A stretch of DNA of 64,000 nucleotides from M3007 sp044230315 (lineage in GTDB: Bacteria; Bacteroidota; Bacteroidia; Chitinophagales; Saprospiraceae), in the NCBI GenBank assembly GCA_044230315.1, contig JBGARJ010000017.1:54049-118048 (forward strand), given 5' to 3'. Under the pieces are notes generated by a model that was not told the origin of the DNA, did no database searches, and was given only the letters and a program-made list of their open reading frames with translations. Position 1 is the first letter of the stretch. Each line of letters begins with the position of its first letter. Shown in pieces: positions 26,357-35,382 of this stretch. Made by a program: the position numbers and the translations under genes.

Positions 26357-27778
26357 CTAAAAAATATAATTGAGCACCAGGTTATAGTTCGCCATATCCA
26401 CCCGGTTGATGACATATTTGTCGTTGCCGTACACCTCGCCCAGCCGGCCTTTGTACACGAAAAGCGCCTGCGCGCGGAAACCGTCGAGCACGCCGCCGAA
26501 CGTGTACCGGGCGTCGAGGTTGAGTTGGCCAAACGAAGCGAAGCTGTACTTGTTCAAGGCGGGCGACCTGACGTCGGGCAGGTAAAAACGCCCGTAGGCC
26601 GCTTCCAGGCGGAGTTTTTTATGGGGCGATTGCCAACTCAGGCGTCCGGTCAGGGAATGGCTGTCGCCGCTACCTTCCACCCGTTCGCGGGTCATGAAGG
26701 TGTAGAACGGCTCGCGCCCCCACTCGCGCGGAGCCAGGAACCGGCCGTCGGCTGTGATAAGGGTATACGCCAGCAAGGCCAGCCAACCGCCACGCTGCCA
26801 ACCAGCCTGCATACTGACAGCATTGGATTGACTACCTGCCGGGAAATAGGCTTGCGCGGGATTGTCGCTGCCGCCGCCCGACAAGGCATCCTGGTGCGTC
26901 AATTGCAGGCCAAAAAGCAATTGGTGGCCGCTTTTCAAGGGGTGTATATAGTCGGCCTGCACCAGCGCGGTGTTGAATACATTTTCCACCCATTGCTCCC
27001 ACACCTGCAGCTTCAGGTTGGCGCCAACAGACCGCGTAAGGCCCAGCAGGCCAATCCCGTGCGTTTGTACCTGCCCGGGATATCCGCTCGGCGTGCCATC
27101 GGGGTTCAACCCCTTGGGGTACAGGCCGATGGATTCCGCCACGCTGTACCAGCGCACCGTACTCCGCGGCGACATGCCCCACAACCAGCCGCCCTCCAGG
27201 TTCGTCCGGTTCGAGGGGCGTATTTCGGCCCACAGGCCCGCTTCGTACGTGGGGCGCATTCGCCCGTCCTGCCCGTTGATAAAAGGCGTTTGAAGCGCCT
27301 GCTGCCCCAGGGTGATCTGCCATTTTTTGCGTTCGTAGCGCAGCCAGAGTTCCTCGAAACGGTCCAGATCGCTGCGGTTGGCGGGATCCTCCACGTCGAA
27401 AAGGCCGATTTCGTAGCGGTTGGCGGCATGGGTAGCGGAGTCGGGGCGCGCCAGGTCGGAAGACGCGAGGTTGTAGTGAAATGACCCGCTGAGCCCAAAG
27501 CGGAACCCCCGGAAAGCCGCCGTTTGATAGTGCAGCGCACCACCGGCCGCCACGGCGTAATAATCGCTGAGTTGGCGGGCATTGACGGTAGCCATGAAAA
27601 AACTGCGGAAATGCCCGGCAAAATGCCCCTTTTGAAAGGCCTCCAGCGGAGTGGCCGGCTCTACCGGCGCCGGAGCGGCAACGGAAGTGCCGTCGGGCCC
27701 GTTCGCCGGATGTTGTGCCGGAAGCAGGGTACGCAGGCACAACAGCAGCAGGAACAGAAAAGCGTGTCGGATTTGCAT
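26357..27778 (-). CDS. OprD-like outer-membrane porin
   Basis: 473 residues from the ATG at 27778, giving a signal peptide (MQIRHAFLFLLLLCLRTLLPAQ). Residues from ~55 on are alternating amphipathic strands. The early 'GHFRSFFMATVNAR' and 'GLWAEIRPSNRTNLEGGW' segments fit the OprD family, and the final strand ends in Phe (YNLVLNYIF), as for a BAM substrate. Typical OprD porins are 400-480 residues. Between the CstB copy 2 and YeeE/YedE genes on the same strand, it may admit thiosulfate or other small anions; the substrate is inferred from context. Confidence 0.82.
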   Translation of the reverse strand: MQIRHAFLFLLLLCLRTLLPAQHPANGPDGTSVAAPAPVEPATPLEAFQKGHFAGHFRSFFMATVNARQLSDYYAVAAGGALHYQTAAFRGFRFGLSGSFHYNLASSDLARPDSATHAANRYEIGLFDVEDPANRSDLDRFEELWLRYERKKWQITLGQQALQTPFINGQDGRMRPTYEAGLWAEIRPSNRTNLEGGWLWGMSPRSTVRWYSVAESIGLYPKGLNPDGTPSGYPGQVQTHGIGLLGLTRSVGANLKLQVWEQWVENVFNTALVQADYIHPLKSGHQLLFGLQLTHQDALSGGGSDNPAQAYFPAGSQSNAVSMQAGWQRGGWLALLAYTLITADGRFLAPREWGREPFYTFMTRERVEGSGDSHSLTGRLSWQSPHKKLRLEAAYGRFYLPDVRSPALNKYSFASFGQLNLDARYTFGGVLDGFRAQALFVYKGRLGEVYGNDKYVINRVDMANYNLVLNYIF

Positions 27779-27835
27779 CATATGCTCCAATTTGTCCGCG
27801 GCGCAGGCGGGGGATACGGACCGGGTATCAATACA

Positions 27836-27865
27836 TGAGCCACCCCGGCGCTCCGGGATGACTCA
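27836..27865 (-). terminator. Hairpin after the second CstB-like gene
   Basis: A 13-bp stem with two G:U or mismatched positions around a CGCT loop (TGAGCCACCCCGG / CCGGGATGACTCA), 32 bp beyond the stop codon. The T-tract is weak. Confidence 0.5.
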
Positions 27866-27896
27866 CGTAGTATGAAAATCAAGATGAAATGCCTGG

Positions 27897-29315
27897 TTAC
27901 AGCAGCGTGCTCGGGCAAACATAGTCGGTGACCCTGAACTTGCCGCTTTCTTTAATGGCCTTAAAGCCGCCTTTCACCTCCACCAGGTTGTCGTATCCGC
28001 GGGCCCGCAGGATGCTGGTAAAGATCATCGAGCGGTAGCCGCCGGCACAGTGGATGTACGCGGTTTTGTCTTTCGGGATGCGCAGCATGGAGTCGTTGAT
28101 AAAATCCAGCGGCGCGTTTTCCGCCCCGTCGATATGTTCGCTGTCATACTCGCTTTTCTTGCGCACATCGAATACCGGCGCTTGCGGCGTGGCGGCCAGC
28201 CGTTGGGCCAGGGTATCCGGGTCGATGCTTTCGATGGTATCGACCTCCATGCCGGCAGCGTTCCAGGCGTCGATACCGCCGTCGAGGTAGCCCAGTGCAT
28301 AGTCGTACCCGACGCGGGCGAGCCGCGTGACCACTTCTTCCTCGCGGCCTGCATCGGTGATGAGCAGGAGTTCCTGTTTCACATCGGGGATGAGCGCGCC
28401 CACCCATGGGGCGAACTGGCCGTCGATGCCGATATTGATCGCGTTGGGCACAAAGCCCCGGGCGAATACCTGCGGGTCGCGGGTGTCGAGGATCAGGGCG
28501 CCGGTTTCGTTGGCGGCCGCCTCAAAGGCCCGCGGTGACAAGGCATGCGTGCCGCGCCGGACCACCTCGTCGATGCTGTCGTAGCCGTGTTTGTTGAGGG
28601 CCACATTGAGCGGAAAATACGCCGGCGGAGGCATAAGACCGGTCGTCACTTCTTTGACAAACTCGGCTTTGGTCATATCGGCCCGCAGGGCGTAGTTGGT
28701 TGCTTTCTGGTGGCCCAGGGTGTCGAAGGTTTCTTTCGACATGTTTTTGCCGCAGGCCGAGCCGGCGCCGTGCGCCGGATAAACGATGATGTCGTCGTGC
28801 AACGGCATCACTTTGGTGCGCAGCGATTCGAAGAGGGTTTCGGCGAGTTGTTCCTGCGTCAGGTGCGCCGCTTTTTGCGCCAGGTCGGGCCGGCCCACGT
28901 CGCCGATGAACAGCGTGTCGCCGGAGAACAGGGCGCGCTCCTTGCCGTTTTCATCGAGCAGCAGGTAACAAGCGCTCTCCATCGTATGACCCGGCGTATG
29001 CAGTACTTTGAAACTGATTTTCCCCACCCGGAATATCTCACCGTCTTTGGCCACATGGGCTTCAAAACTCGGATTGGCATTCGGGCCGTACACAATGGGG
29101 GCGCCGGTTTTTTTGCTCAGATCCACGTGGCCGCTGACAAAGTCGGCGTGAAAGTGGGTTTCAAACACATATTTGATCCGGGCGCCGTCTTGTTCGGCCT
29201 TCTCCAGGTAGGGCGTCACTTCGCGCAGGGGGTCGATCACCACGGCTTCGCCCGCGCTCTCGATGTAGTAGGCGCCCTGCGCCAGACAACCGGTATAGAT
29301 TTGCTCAATTTTCAT
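27897..29315 (-). CDS. cstB: CstB-like persulfide dioxygenase/rhodanese fusion (copy 2)
   Basis: 472 residues, the same three-domain layout as the gene at 19490 and alignable along its whole length. The ETHE1-type domain keeps the THFHADF, HTPGH and SGDTLF metal ligands. In the first rhodanese-like domain the position of Cys318 in copy 1 is Thr (LLITDAG), so this domain is catalytically dead. The C-terminal rhodanese keeps Cys in HCAGGYRS. A candidate Crp/Fnr operator lies 77 bp upstream. Role as for copy 1: persulfide oxidation to sulfite/thiosulfate in the cytoplasm. Confidence 0.88.
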   Translation of the reverse strand: MKIEQIYTGCLAQGAYYIESAGEAVVIDPLREVTPYLEKAEQDGARIKYVFETHFHADFVSGHVDLSKKTGAPIVYGPNANPSFEAHVAKDGEIFRVGKISFKVLHTPGHTMESACYLLLDENGKERALFSGDTLFIGDVGRPDLAQKAAHLTQEQLAETLFESLRTKVMPLHDDIIVYPAHGAGSACGKNMSKETFDTLGHQKATNYALRADMTKAEFVKEVTTGLMPPPAYFPLNVALNKHGYDSIDEVVRRGTHALSPRAFEAAANETGALILDTRDPQVFARGFVPNAINIGIDGQFAPWVGALIPDVKQELLLITDAGREEEVVTRLARVGYDYALGYLDGGIDAWNAAGMEVDTIESIDPDTLAQRLAATPQAPVFDVRKKSEYDSEHIDGAENAPLDFINDSMLRIPKDKTAYIHCAGGYRSMIFTSILRARGYDNLVEVKGGFKAIKESGKFRVTDYVCPSTLL

Positions 29316-29391
29316 GACTGGGTAATCGTAATCTTTTTTTTCGTGAACGAAATGGACGGTGCAAAGATGTGGGTAATTCGGGTTGCCTGTC

Positions 29392-29407
29392 CGTGACTTG
29401 TGTCACG
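29392..29407. promoter_or_regulatory. Candidate Crp/Fnr operator 3 (CGTGA-N6-TCACG)
   Basis: Perfect palindrome with N6 = CTTGTG, 77 bp upstream of the second CstB-like ATG and just downstream of the TauE gene's stop. Confidence 0.65.
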
Positions 29408-29431
29408 CCCGTGTGATTTTTATCGGTCGGT

Positions 29432-30253
29432 TTAATGACCGCCGGCCATGCCCGGGTTCAGGATCAGTTCGCGCACCAGGATATAAATACCCATAACCAA
29501 TACGAACCAACCGAAGGCTTTTTTCAGCTTGTCGCCATCCACTTTCCGGCTCAGCCGGTTGCCGAGGAAAATGCCGGCAATAGCCAGCAGGGTTACGGAG
29601 CCGAGCAGCAACCAGTCGAGGTGATAGTGGCTGAGATCGCCCAAAAACCCGAACAGCGATTTGGCGGCGATGATGAGCAGCGAGGTACCCACCGCTTGCT
29701 TCATCGGCAGCTTACTAAACAACACCAGCGCCGGAATGATCAAAAAACCGCCGCCGGCCCCCACCAACCCGGTAAGCACGCCCACTATGGCGCCTTCGAG
29801 CAGGATGAGGGGGTAGTTGAAATGCTGTGGCCCCGATTCGGCAGCCGGTCCGCCGTTCTGCTTGTCGCGGATCATGGAAATGGACGCGAATACCATCAGT
29901 ACGGCAAACAGCGCCATGATAAACACGGGCTTGGTGAGGGCAAAACCGCCGATGCTGACAATAGGATTGGGGATCAGCGGCACCAGCCATGCCCGGGTGG
30001 CGTATACGGCCGCAATGGATGGAACGCCGAAAATGAACGCGGTTTTGAGGTTCACCAGGTGCTCGCGATACTTGGGCATGGTGCCCACCAGGCTGGTGGA
30101 ACCGACGATAAACAAGGAGTAAGCAGTGGCCAGAATGGGGTCGACGCCGAATAAATAAACCAGTACGGGCACCGTCAAAATACTGCCGCCGCCGCCGATC
30201 AGCCCCAACGAGATGCCGATGAGCGCCGACGCAAAATAACCTGCAATTGCCAT
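29432..30253 (-). CDS. TauE/SafE (TSUP) family sulfite/sulfur-anion exporter
   Basis: 274 residues from the ATG at 30253; the longer in-frame version starting at 30370 lacks membrane logic and would overlap the regulator. About eight hydrophobic segments, with the family's duplicated loop 'ISLGLIGGGGSILTVPVLVYLFG' near the N-terminus and 'GVLTGLVGAGGGFLIIPALV' in the second half. TSUP proteins export sulfite, thiosulfate and other sulfur anions. It lies between the persulfide dioxygenase and the Crp/Fnr gene, with a candidate operator 81 bp upstream, which supports export of CstB products. Confidence 0.9.
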   Translation of the reverse strand: MAIAGYFASALIGISLGLIGGGGSILTVPVLVYLFGVDPILATAYSLFIVGSTSLVGTMPKYREHLVNLKTAFIFGVPSIAAVYATRAWLVPLIPNPIVSIGGFALTKPVFIMALFAVLMVFASISMIRDKQNGGPAAESGPQHFNYPLILLEGAIVGVLTGLVGAGGGFLIIPALVLFSKLPMKQAVGTSLLIIAAKSLFGFLGDLSHYHLDWLLLGSVTLLAIAGIFLGNRLSRKVDGDKLKKAFGWFVLVMGIYILVRELILNPGMAGGH

Positions 30254-30333
30254 GTAAAGAATAGTGTTTATGGTTTGGAAAGCACGGGATTCTTTTCCCG
30301 CAGCAAAGGTGCGGGGCATGGCAAAGGCAGGCG

Positions 30334-30349
30334 CGTGATATATGTCACG
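30334..30349. promoter_or_regulatory. Candidate Crp/Fnr operator 4 (CGTGA-N6-TCACG)
   Basis: Perfect palindrome with N6 = TATATG, immediately after the regulator gene (stop at 30351) and 81 bp upstream of the TauE ATG. Confidence 0.65.
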
Positions 30350-30350
30350 G

Positions 30351-31037
30351 CTATAGCCGCAAGAGCTCAATTCCGTTTTTGAGCAGGCGTACTTTGCCGG
30401 CTTCAGACAGTTTTTTCATGAGCCGGGAAATGACCTCGCGGGAGGAGTTGAGCTCCTGGGCGATCTCGGTATTGGTCAGTGGCAAGATATTGGTTTTCAG
30501 GGTGTCGCGATGCCGGCGCAGGTAAAACTCCAACCGTTCGTCCATGTTGTGAAAGGCGATGCTGTCGATGGTTTCGAGCAGTTCCTCATAGCGGCGACGG
30601 TAGGTACCCACCACAAAATAATACCAGGTGCGGTACTGGCGCATCCAGTTTTCAGTATGCTCGACCGGCACCACCAACAAGGTGGAATCGGATACGGCCT
30701 TGGCCGTCACGGCGCTCACACGCTGCGTGCGGTCGCATATCATCGACAGGGCGCAGCCGTCGCCAGGCTGGAGGTGGTACATAAAGAACTCGTCGCCCTG
30801 GTCGTCTTCGCGATAGAGTTTGACCAGGCCATCGAGCACGATGATGGTATTGCGGATATTTTGGCCGGTTTGCAACAGCGTTTGACCGGTCTCAACAGAT
30901 ACGATCCGGCCTTTTTCCTGGAGCTCCTGGCGGAGCGGCTCTTCCAGTTCGGTAAACAGATGGCGGTAGTCTTGCATCCCGCAAAGGTCCGGCATTCCCG
31001 GGGATTTGAATTTGGGTTTTCGCTGTTCTTCTGGCAC
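30351..31037 (-). CDS. Crp/Fnr-family transcription regulator, likely controller of the sulfur genes
   Basis: Up to 228 residues; ATGs at 31037, 30995 and 30977 are all possible. Residues ~25-140 form a cyclic-nucleotide-binding-like beta barrel ('LLQTGQNIRNTIIVLDGLVKLY'). A dimer helix follows, then a winged helix at ~180-228 with recognition helix 'NTEIAQELNSSREVISRLMKK'. Cys residues at 19 (LCGM), 95 and 101 (GCALSMIC) could sense persulfide or redox state; this is a guess. Its position in the sulfur cluster and the palindromes before tauE, both cstB copies and yeeE make it the obvious regulator. The next gene upstream ends 14 bp before the first ATG. Confidence 0.85.
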   Translation of the reverse strand: MPEEQRKPKFKSPGMPDLCGMQDYRHLFTELEEPLRQELQEKGRIVSVETGQTLLQTGQNIRNTIIVLDGLVKLYREDDQGDEFFMYHLQPGDGCALSMICDRTQRVSAVTAKAVSDSTLLVVPVEHTENWMRQYRTWYYFVVGTYRRRYEELLETIDSIAFHNMDERLEFYLRRHRDTLKTNILPLTNTEIAQELNSSREVISRLMKKLSEAGKVRLLKNGIELLRL

Positions 31038-31050
31038 TTTTCAGTGCTGT

Positions 31051-32691
31051 CTACAAATATGCGTTGGCTTTCAACAAGTTAATACTTACGGTGGCCAGAT
31101 CCGAGTCGGGGTATTTTTCCTGGCAGACGGGGTCGGGCGCCAGGCCGGCCTCGCGCGCGGCGGCGAGGAAACAGTCCAGTTCGAGGATGTACTGATCGGA
31201 GTAGCCGTGGGTCGCGTCGTATGCGGTAACGGCCGTTTTGCCGCGGTTGGCGGCGGCGCGTTCGGGCGGGATGGTGTGCAGTTCGATCACGAGCAAGCCG
31301 AAGCGCTGCACATAAGGCATCCATTTTTTCAGGTGATCGGCGAGGTTTTGTTCCACTTCGTTGTTGGGGATGCGCCGCCCCCGGAACGCGAAGGCGCCGG
31401 TGGAAGTGCTCTGCCGCTCGGGCGATACCGCTTCCGGGGGTTCGTAAATGCGGTTGTGGTCGAGGAACGAACGCACGTTGAGCAGGTCGCCCAGGAAGAT
31501 GTGGTATTTCTCCTGGAGTTCGGCGGCCAGCAGTTCGGGTTTGCCGATGTCACCCTTCACTACTTTGGCCCAAATACCGGCCTGGTTGAGCGTTTTGCGG
31601 GTCGCTACCAGTGCCTCTTCGTTGAAATCGGCGCCTACGATAAACAGCGGGTATTCGTCGAGCATCTTGCCGCGCGCAGTTTGCCGCCAGATCACTTCAA
31701 AAATATGGGCCATGAAGGCGCCGTTGCCGCAGCCCATATCGAGGAACCCCCGCGGTTGTTCGTGGATGGGCTTGTTGAACAGCTCGAGCACGATCTCGTC
31801 TATTTTTTTGAAATACGCGGCATGCGCGCCCCCGCTGCCCCATACGTTCATGGTGCGGTTGACGTGCGTTTCCGGTCCTCCGGCTGCGTTTTTCCACAAA
31901 ACATCCGGGCTTCCGAACAACAACTCCGGCACCTGGCGAAAAGTGGGCAGGTACGACACCGTGACGCCGTAGGAAGTAGCGCGACGCGCAAAAAACAGGC
32001 CCTGCGGGGTAAAACTGTAGGTGGTACCTTTCTTGGAAAACCACCCCAAACCCGTGAAAAAGTCGACAATGGCTTTCACTTCCTTGTGGTGCTGGGTAAA
32101 CTCTTCCACTTCGAATGGCGCCACGCTGAAGTACTCGTGAAACAGGCCGTTGATGCCCAGGCCCACCACGATCGGCCCGGCGATCATGCCTTCGATGTGT
32201 TGCGCCATCTGTTCCGCTACGGCCCGTTCCGCCGGGTCGGCTGCCTGGAGCGGCAACCCGAAGCGGGTTTCAAAATGCTGAAACAGGGTATTCATCCGGG
32301 CAAAAGCAATGGGTTCGAAGCCCTGCACGATGTAGTGCTGCATTTTGGCGGCAAAGGGGATAAAGTCGACCACCTCCCGGTAGGCCGGCGCCAGGCGGGC
32401 GGCGATGCGGCCGGCCGGCGTGATCCCGAAACGCACCGACGCGCCGTTGGCCTCGATCTGCTGGGTGAGCCAGCCTTGCGAACACAAAATGCGCAGGGCG
32501 ACGTTCAGGTAGCCTTCATTGGCTTTGAACCGGCGCACCAGATCGGCCAATTCCACTGTTTCGTGCTCCTGCAGGTAGTCCAGCACACCGGCCTGGTGGA
32601 GCGCCAGGGCGGTAGGCGCGGTGGCGATGCCGTCGAGATGACAAAAAATGGCGGCGCGCAGGGCGGCCTTTTCCGGTTTGTTCAACACCAT
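31051..32691 (-). CDS. Class I SAM-dependent methyltransferase with N-terminal winged-helix region
   Basis: 546 residues from the ATG at 32691. The N-terminal ~110 residues look like the dimerisation/winged-helix part of O-methyltransferase-type enzymes ('HLDGIATAPTALALHQAGVLDYL', 'LADLVRRFKANEGYLNVAL'). Residues ~320-480 are a Rossmann methyltransferase with motif I 'GFLDMGCGNGAFMAHI'. The protein is longer than usual small-molecule methyltransferases, resembling AprA-type or polyketide-associated ones. The substrate is unknown. The stop lies 14 bp before the Crp/Fnr ATG, so the two may share a transcript. Confidence 0.75.
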   Translation of the reverse strand: MVLNKPEKAALRAAIFCHLDGIATAPTALALHQAGVLDYLQEHETVELADLVRRFKANEGYLNVALRILCSQGWLTQQIEANGASVRFGITPAGRIAARLAPAYREVVDFIPFAAKMQHYIVQGFEPIAFARMNTLFQHFETRFGLPLQAADPAERAVAEQMAQHIEGMIAGPIVVGLGINGLFHEYFSVAPFEVEEFTQHHKEVKAIVDFFTGLGWFSKKGTTYSFTPQGLFFARRATSYGVTVSYLPTFRQVPELLFGSPDVLWKNAAGGPETHVNRTMNVWGSGGAHAAYFKKIDEIVLELFNKPIHEQPRGFLDMGCGNGAFMAHIFEVIWRQTARGKMLDEYPLFIVGADFNEEALVATRKTLNQAGIWAKVVKGDIGKPELLAAELQEKYHIFLGDLLNVRSFLDHNRIYEPPEAVSPERQSTSTGAFAFRGRRIPNNEVEQNLADHLKKWMPYVQRFGLLVIELHTIPPERAAANRGKTAVTAYDATHGYSDQYILELDCFLAAAREAGLAPDPVCQEKYPDSDLATVSINLLKANAYL

Positions 32692-32774
32692 GATGTTAGT
32701 CGTTTCGGTGCAAACTGACACCCAAATTTAGGGAATGGGCGCAGCAAGAAGGGGAACAATTTTCAAACAACGAT

Positions 32775-34580
32775 TTACCAGCGGATCGCCGCTTTGAGCC
32801 AGGTTTTTTCGGCCGGAGTGAGGTGTTTGGATATTTTCCGGTATGCCAGGTTATTGTACGCGCGCAACCAGGTCACTTCTTCCCTGGTCAGCATCGATTT
32901 TTTGACCAGGTTGGTAAAAATCGGCGCGATGGTGAGTGTTTCGAACGCCAGAAAGTCGCCGAATTGGGTCGTTTCGCCTTCCACACACATGACCAGGTTT
33001 TCCAGCCGCACTCCGTGTTGGCCGCTGCGGTAGATGCCCGGCTCCACCGAGGTGATCATACCCGGCAGCAAGGGGGCATCCATTACCGCCGTGGCGCCGG
33101 GCGTGGGGCTGATGCTTTGCGGGCCTTCGTGTACGTTGAGAAAATACCCCACCCCATGGCCGGTACCGTGGCCGAAATTGATGCCCTGCATCCACTGTGG
33201 CAAGCGCGCCAGCACGTCGATCTGGTAGCCGCGCGTGCCGCGGGGGTAGCGCAGCCGGCTGACGCCGATCAGGCCTTTGAGCACCAGCGTGTAGTCGATC
33301 ATTTCCTGGTCGGTGATCGCACCGAGCGACATGACGCGGGTGGTGTCGGTGGTGCCGCCGAGGTATTGGCCGCCGGAGTCGAGCAGGTACAGGCTTTCGG
33401 GTTTCAGCGGGACGTTACTCTCCGGTGTTGAACTGTAGTGGGGCATGGCGGCGTGGGGGCCATAAGCCGAAATGGTGCCGAAACTCTCTCCGATACAGTC
33501 GCGCTGTTCCAGCCGCAGGGCGTGCAGTTTGGCTTCGGCGTCGAGTTCGGTGATCTTTTGTTTGCCCATGGTTTGCGACAGCCAGTAAAAGAACTTGGTC
33601 AATGCCACGCCGTCTTTCACCATGGTCAGGCGTGTGTTGGCTGCTTCCGCCGGTGTTTTGCAGGCTTTGAGCCAGGTGGTCACGTTGGTGCCTTCCAGGA
33701 TCTTCACGCCGCCGGGCAGGGCGCCCGGCAGGTTCTGGCTGATGCGCTTGGGGTCGATGAGCATGACCGCGTCGAGCGGAATTTTGCCCAGGTAGGCCGT
33801 GATCGTGGCATAAGAATACACCCTGACCCCGTCGCGGCTGAGTTTGCGGCGGATGGGTTCCGGCATTTTAGCCGGGTCGATAAACAAGGCCGCCTCCCGC
33901 GGGCCGATCACGGCATGGGCGACGAAGAGGGGGTTGTAGGGCACGTCGCGGCCGCGGAGGTTGAAGGCCCAGGCGATATCGTCGAGGCTCGACACGACGG
34001 TATGCGTGGCTTTCCGCTCGGCCAGGCCGGCGCGGATGCGGGCCAGTTTCTCTTTGCGGCTGGCGCCGGCATATTTGAGCGGATGCTCGTAAACGGCGTC
34101 CAGCGGCAGCGGCTGCCGATTGGCCCAGAGCGGGGTCACCAGGTCGGCGTGGGGATTAATACCAATGCGCTGCACCCGCAGGCGCTTTTCCAGCGGTTCG
34201 TACCAGTGGCGCGACAACAGGTTGCCGTCGACGCCGACGGTGGCGCCCTCCGGCAGGGTGTCGGCCAGCCATTCGATAAATTCGGGCGTGTGCGGCACCA
34301 CCAGCCGCACCAGTTCGATGCCGCTGCCGGCGAGTTGCTGTTCGGCCTGGAGGAAATAACGGCTGTCGGTCCACAGGCCGGCGAATGTCGCCGTGACCAC
34401 CAGCGTACCGGCCGAGCCGGTAAATCCCGAGGCCCAGGTAAGGGCGCGCCAGTGTTCGGGCAGGTATTCGCTCAGGTGGGGGTCGGTAGCGGGAATGATG
34501 TAGGCTGCGAGGCCTTTTTCGGCCATCAGGCGGCGCAGGGCGGCGATATTGGCTTTGGGTGTGGTGGCGGTGGTGGGCAT
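32775..34580 (-). CDS. Aminopeptidase P family (M24B) Xaa-Pro aminopeptidase
   Basis: 602 residues from the ATG at 34580 (MPTTATTPK); an upstream in-frame extension to 34706 is unlikely. It has the three-domain layout of the eukaryote-type aminopeptidase P: two creatinase-like N-terminal domains (~1-310) and a pita-bread catalytic domain (~320-545). Metal ligands are visible: Asp in 'LLDSGGQYLGGTTDTTRV' (two Asp), His in 'GHGTGHGVGYFLNVHEGP', and Glu in 'ITSVEPGIYRSG' and 'GVRLENLV'. It removes N-terminal residues before proline. No signal peptide, so cytoplasmic. Confidence 0.94.
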   Translation of the reverse strand: MPTTATTPKANIAALRRLMAEKGLAAYIIPATDPHLSEYLPEHWRALTWASGFTGSAGTLVVTATFAGLWTDSRYFLQAEQQLAGSGIELVRLVVPHTPEFIEWLADTLPEGATVGVDGNLLSRHWYEPLEKRLRVQRIGINPHADLVTPLWANRQPLPLDAVYEHPLKYAGASRKEKLARIRAGLAERKATHTVVSSLDDIAWAFNLRGRDVPYNPLFVAHAVIGPREAALFIDPAKMPEPIRRKLSRDGVRVYSYATITAYLGKIPLDAVMLIDPKRISQNLPGALPGGVKILEGTNVTTWLKACKTPAEAANTRLTMVKDGVALTKFFYWLSQTMGKQKITELDAEAKLHALRLEQRDCIGESFGTISAYGPHAAMPHYSSTPESNVPLKPESLYLLDSGGQYLGGTTDTTRVMSLGAITDQEMIDYTLVLKGLIGVSRLRYPRGTRGYQIDVLARLPQWMQGINFGHGTGHGVGYFLNVHEGPQSISPTPGATAVMDAPLLPGMITSVEPGIYRSGQHGVRLENLVMCVEGETTQFGDFLAFETLTIAPIFTNLVKKSMLTREEVTWLRAYNNLAYRKISKHLTPAEKTWLKAAIRW

Positions 34581-34758
34581 GGCGGAATGGTTCGGTTGAT
34601 TGTCTCCGCAAAAGTCCGGTAAAAAGTGGAAAGTTGACGCATACAATCGATCAGACCAATGGATGCCTGTAGGAACGAAATTTTTAACCTGAAACTGGAT
34701 AAGCAAAGGGAAGTGTGCACAACTTTTTCAAAATGCCGGTCTGGCGGGCGTGGTACGG

Positions 34759-35382
34759 TCAAAAAGATATCCCCTGTTTTTTGAGGTATTCTTCCAGGTT
34801 GAATGATGCTCCGTTTCCAATGTCAACCGGGGCATCCCATTCCAAAGTCTGCCATGGTTTACCGGGTTCGGCCACGAGGACGCTTTTGACAGCTGTAAAA
34901 ATCCAGATTACCTTATGGGTACCGAAGGTAAGCAGACGTCGTGTTTTTTTAGTCACGTATTCCATATCGCCCATTTCTTCCGTATCGGCTTCAATGTCAA
35001 CTTCGATGTGAATCAGAGCGGGTACTTTGGCATAATGCCGGTCTATATCTTCTGGGCGAAGTACTTTTTTGTCAAAAATTAAAATATCGCCAGCCAGGTT
35101 AACCCGTTTATTCAGGTGCAGCCCGGGTTCGTTGGTAAAGACAAAATAGTGGTCTTCATCAAAATAGCGGAAAACGATCCGCAACAGAAAAGCCAAAATG
35201 GCGCTCTGAAGGGTACTGGCAGGTATAATTTCTTCAAGGGTTTTGGTTCCATTCAACACCTGCCGATATCCTTTGCGGTAAACAGGCTTGCCATCCAGAA
35301 TCTCGTAAATGAGCGTTTCCGGAACGTTTCGAGCGCGGCTACGCCTTGGTGTTTGATCAAAAAGCATTTCCACTACATTCAA
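34759..35382 (-). CDS. Uma2-like (DUF820) putative nuclease-fold protein
   Basis: 207 residues. The central region has the Uma2/PD-(D/E)XK-like pattern: 'FTNEPGLHLNKRVNLAGDILIFDK', then 'PALIHIEVDIEADTEE' and 'KKTRRLLTFGTHKVIWIF', with Asp, Glu and Lys placed as in that superfamily. The gene is visibly more AT-rich than its neighbours, which suggests later acquisition. Uma2 proteins occur as expanded families in cyanobacteria and some Bacteroidota, often near mobile sequences; their biological role is unclear. A first Met at 35382 or 35367 is possible. Confidence 0.7.
   Translation of the reverse strand: MNVVEMLFDQTPRRSRARNVPETLIYEILDGKPVYRKGYRQVLNGTKTLEEIIPASTLQSAILAFLLRIVFRYFDEDHYFVFTNEPGLHLNKRVNLAGDILIFDKKVLRPEDIDRHYAKVPALIHIEVDIEADTEEMGDMEYVTKKTRRLLTFGTHKVIWIFTAVKSVLVAEPGKPWQTLEWDAPVDIGNGASFNLEEYLKKQGISF

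Noticed and set aside
27836..27865. Fifth Crp/Fnr operator
   Set aside because: The symmetric sequence is a hairpin after the gene and lacks the CGTGA/TCACG half-sites at N6 spacing.
31006..32718. 570-residue open frame on the + strand
   Set aside because: Antisense of the methyltransferase, whose SAM motif and composition are clearly protein-like; the + reading is not.
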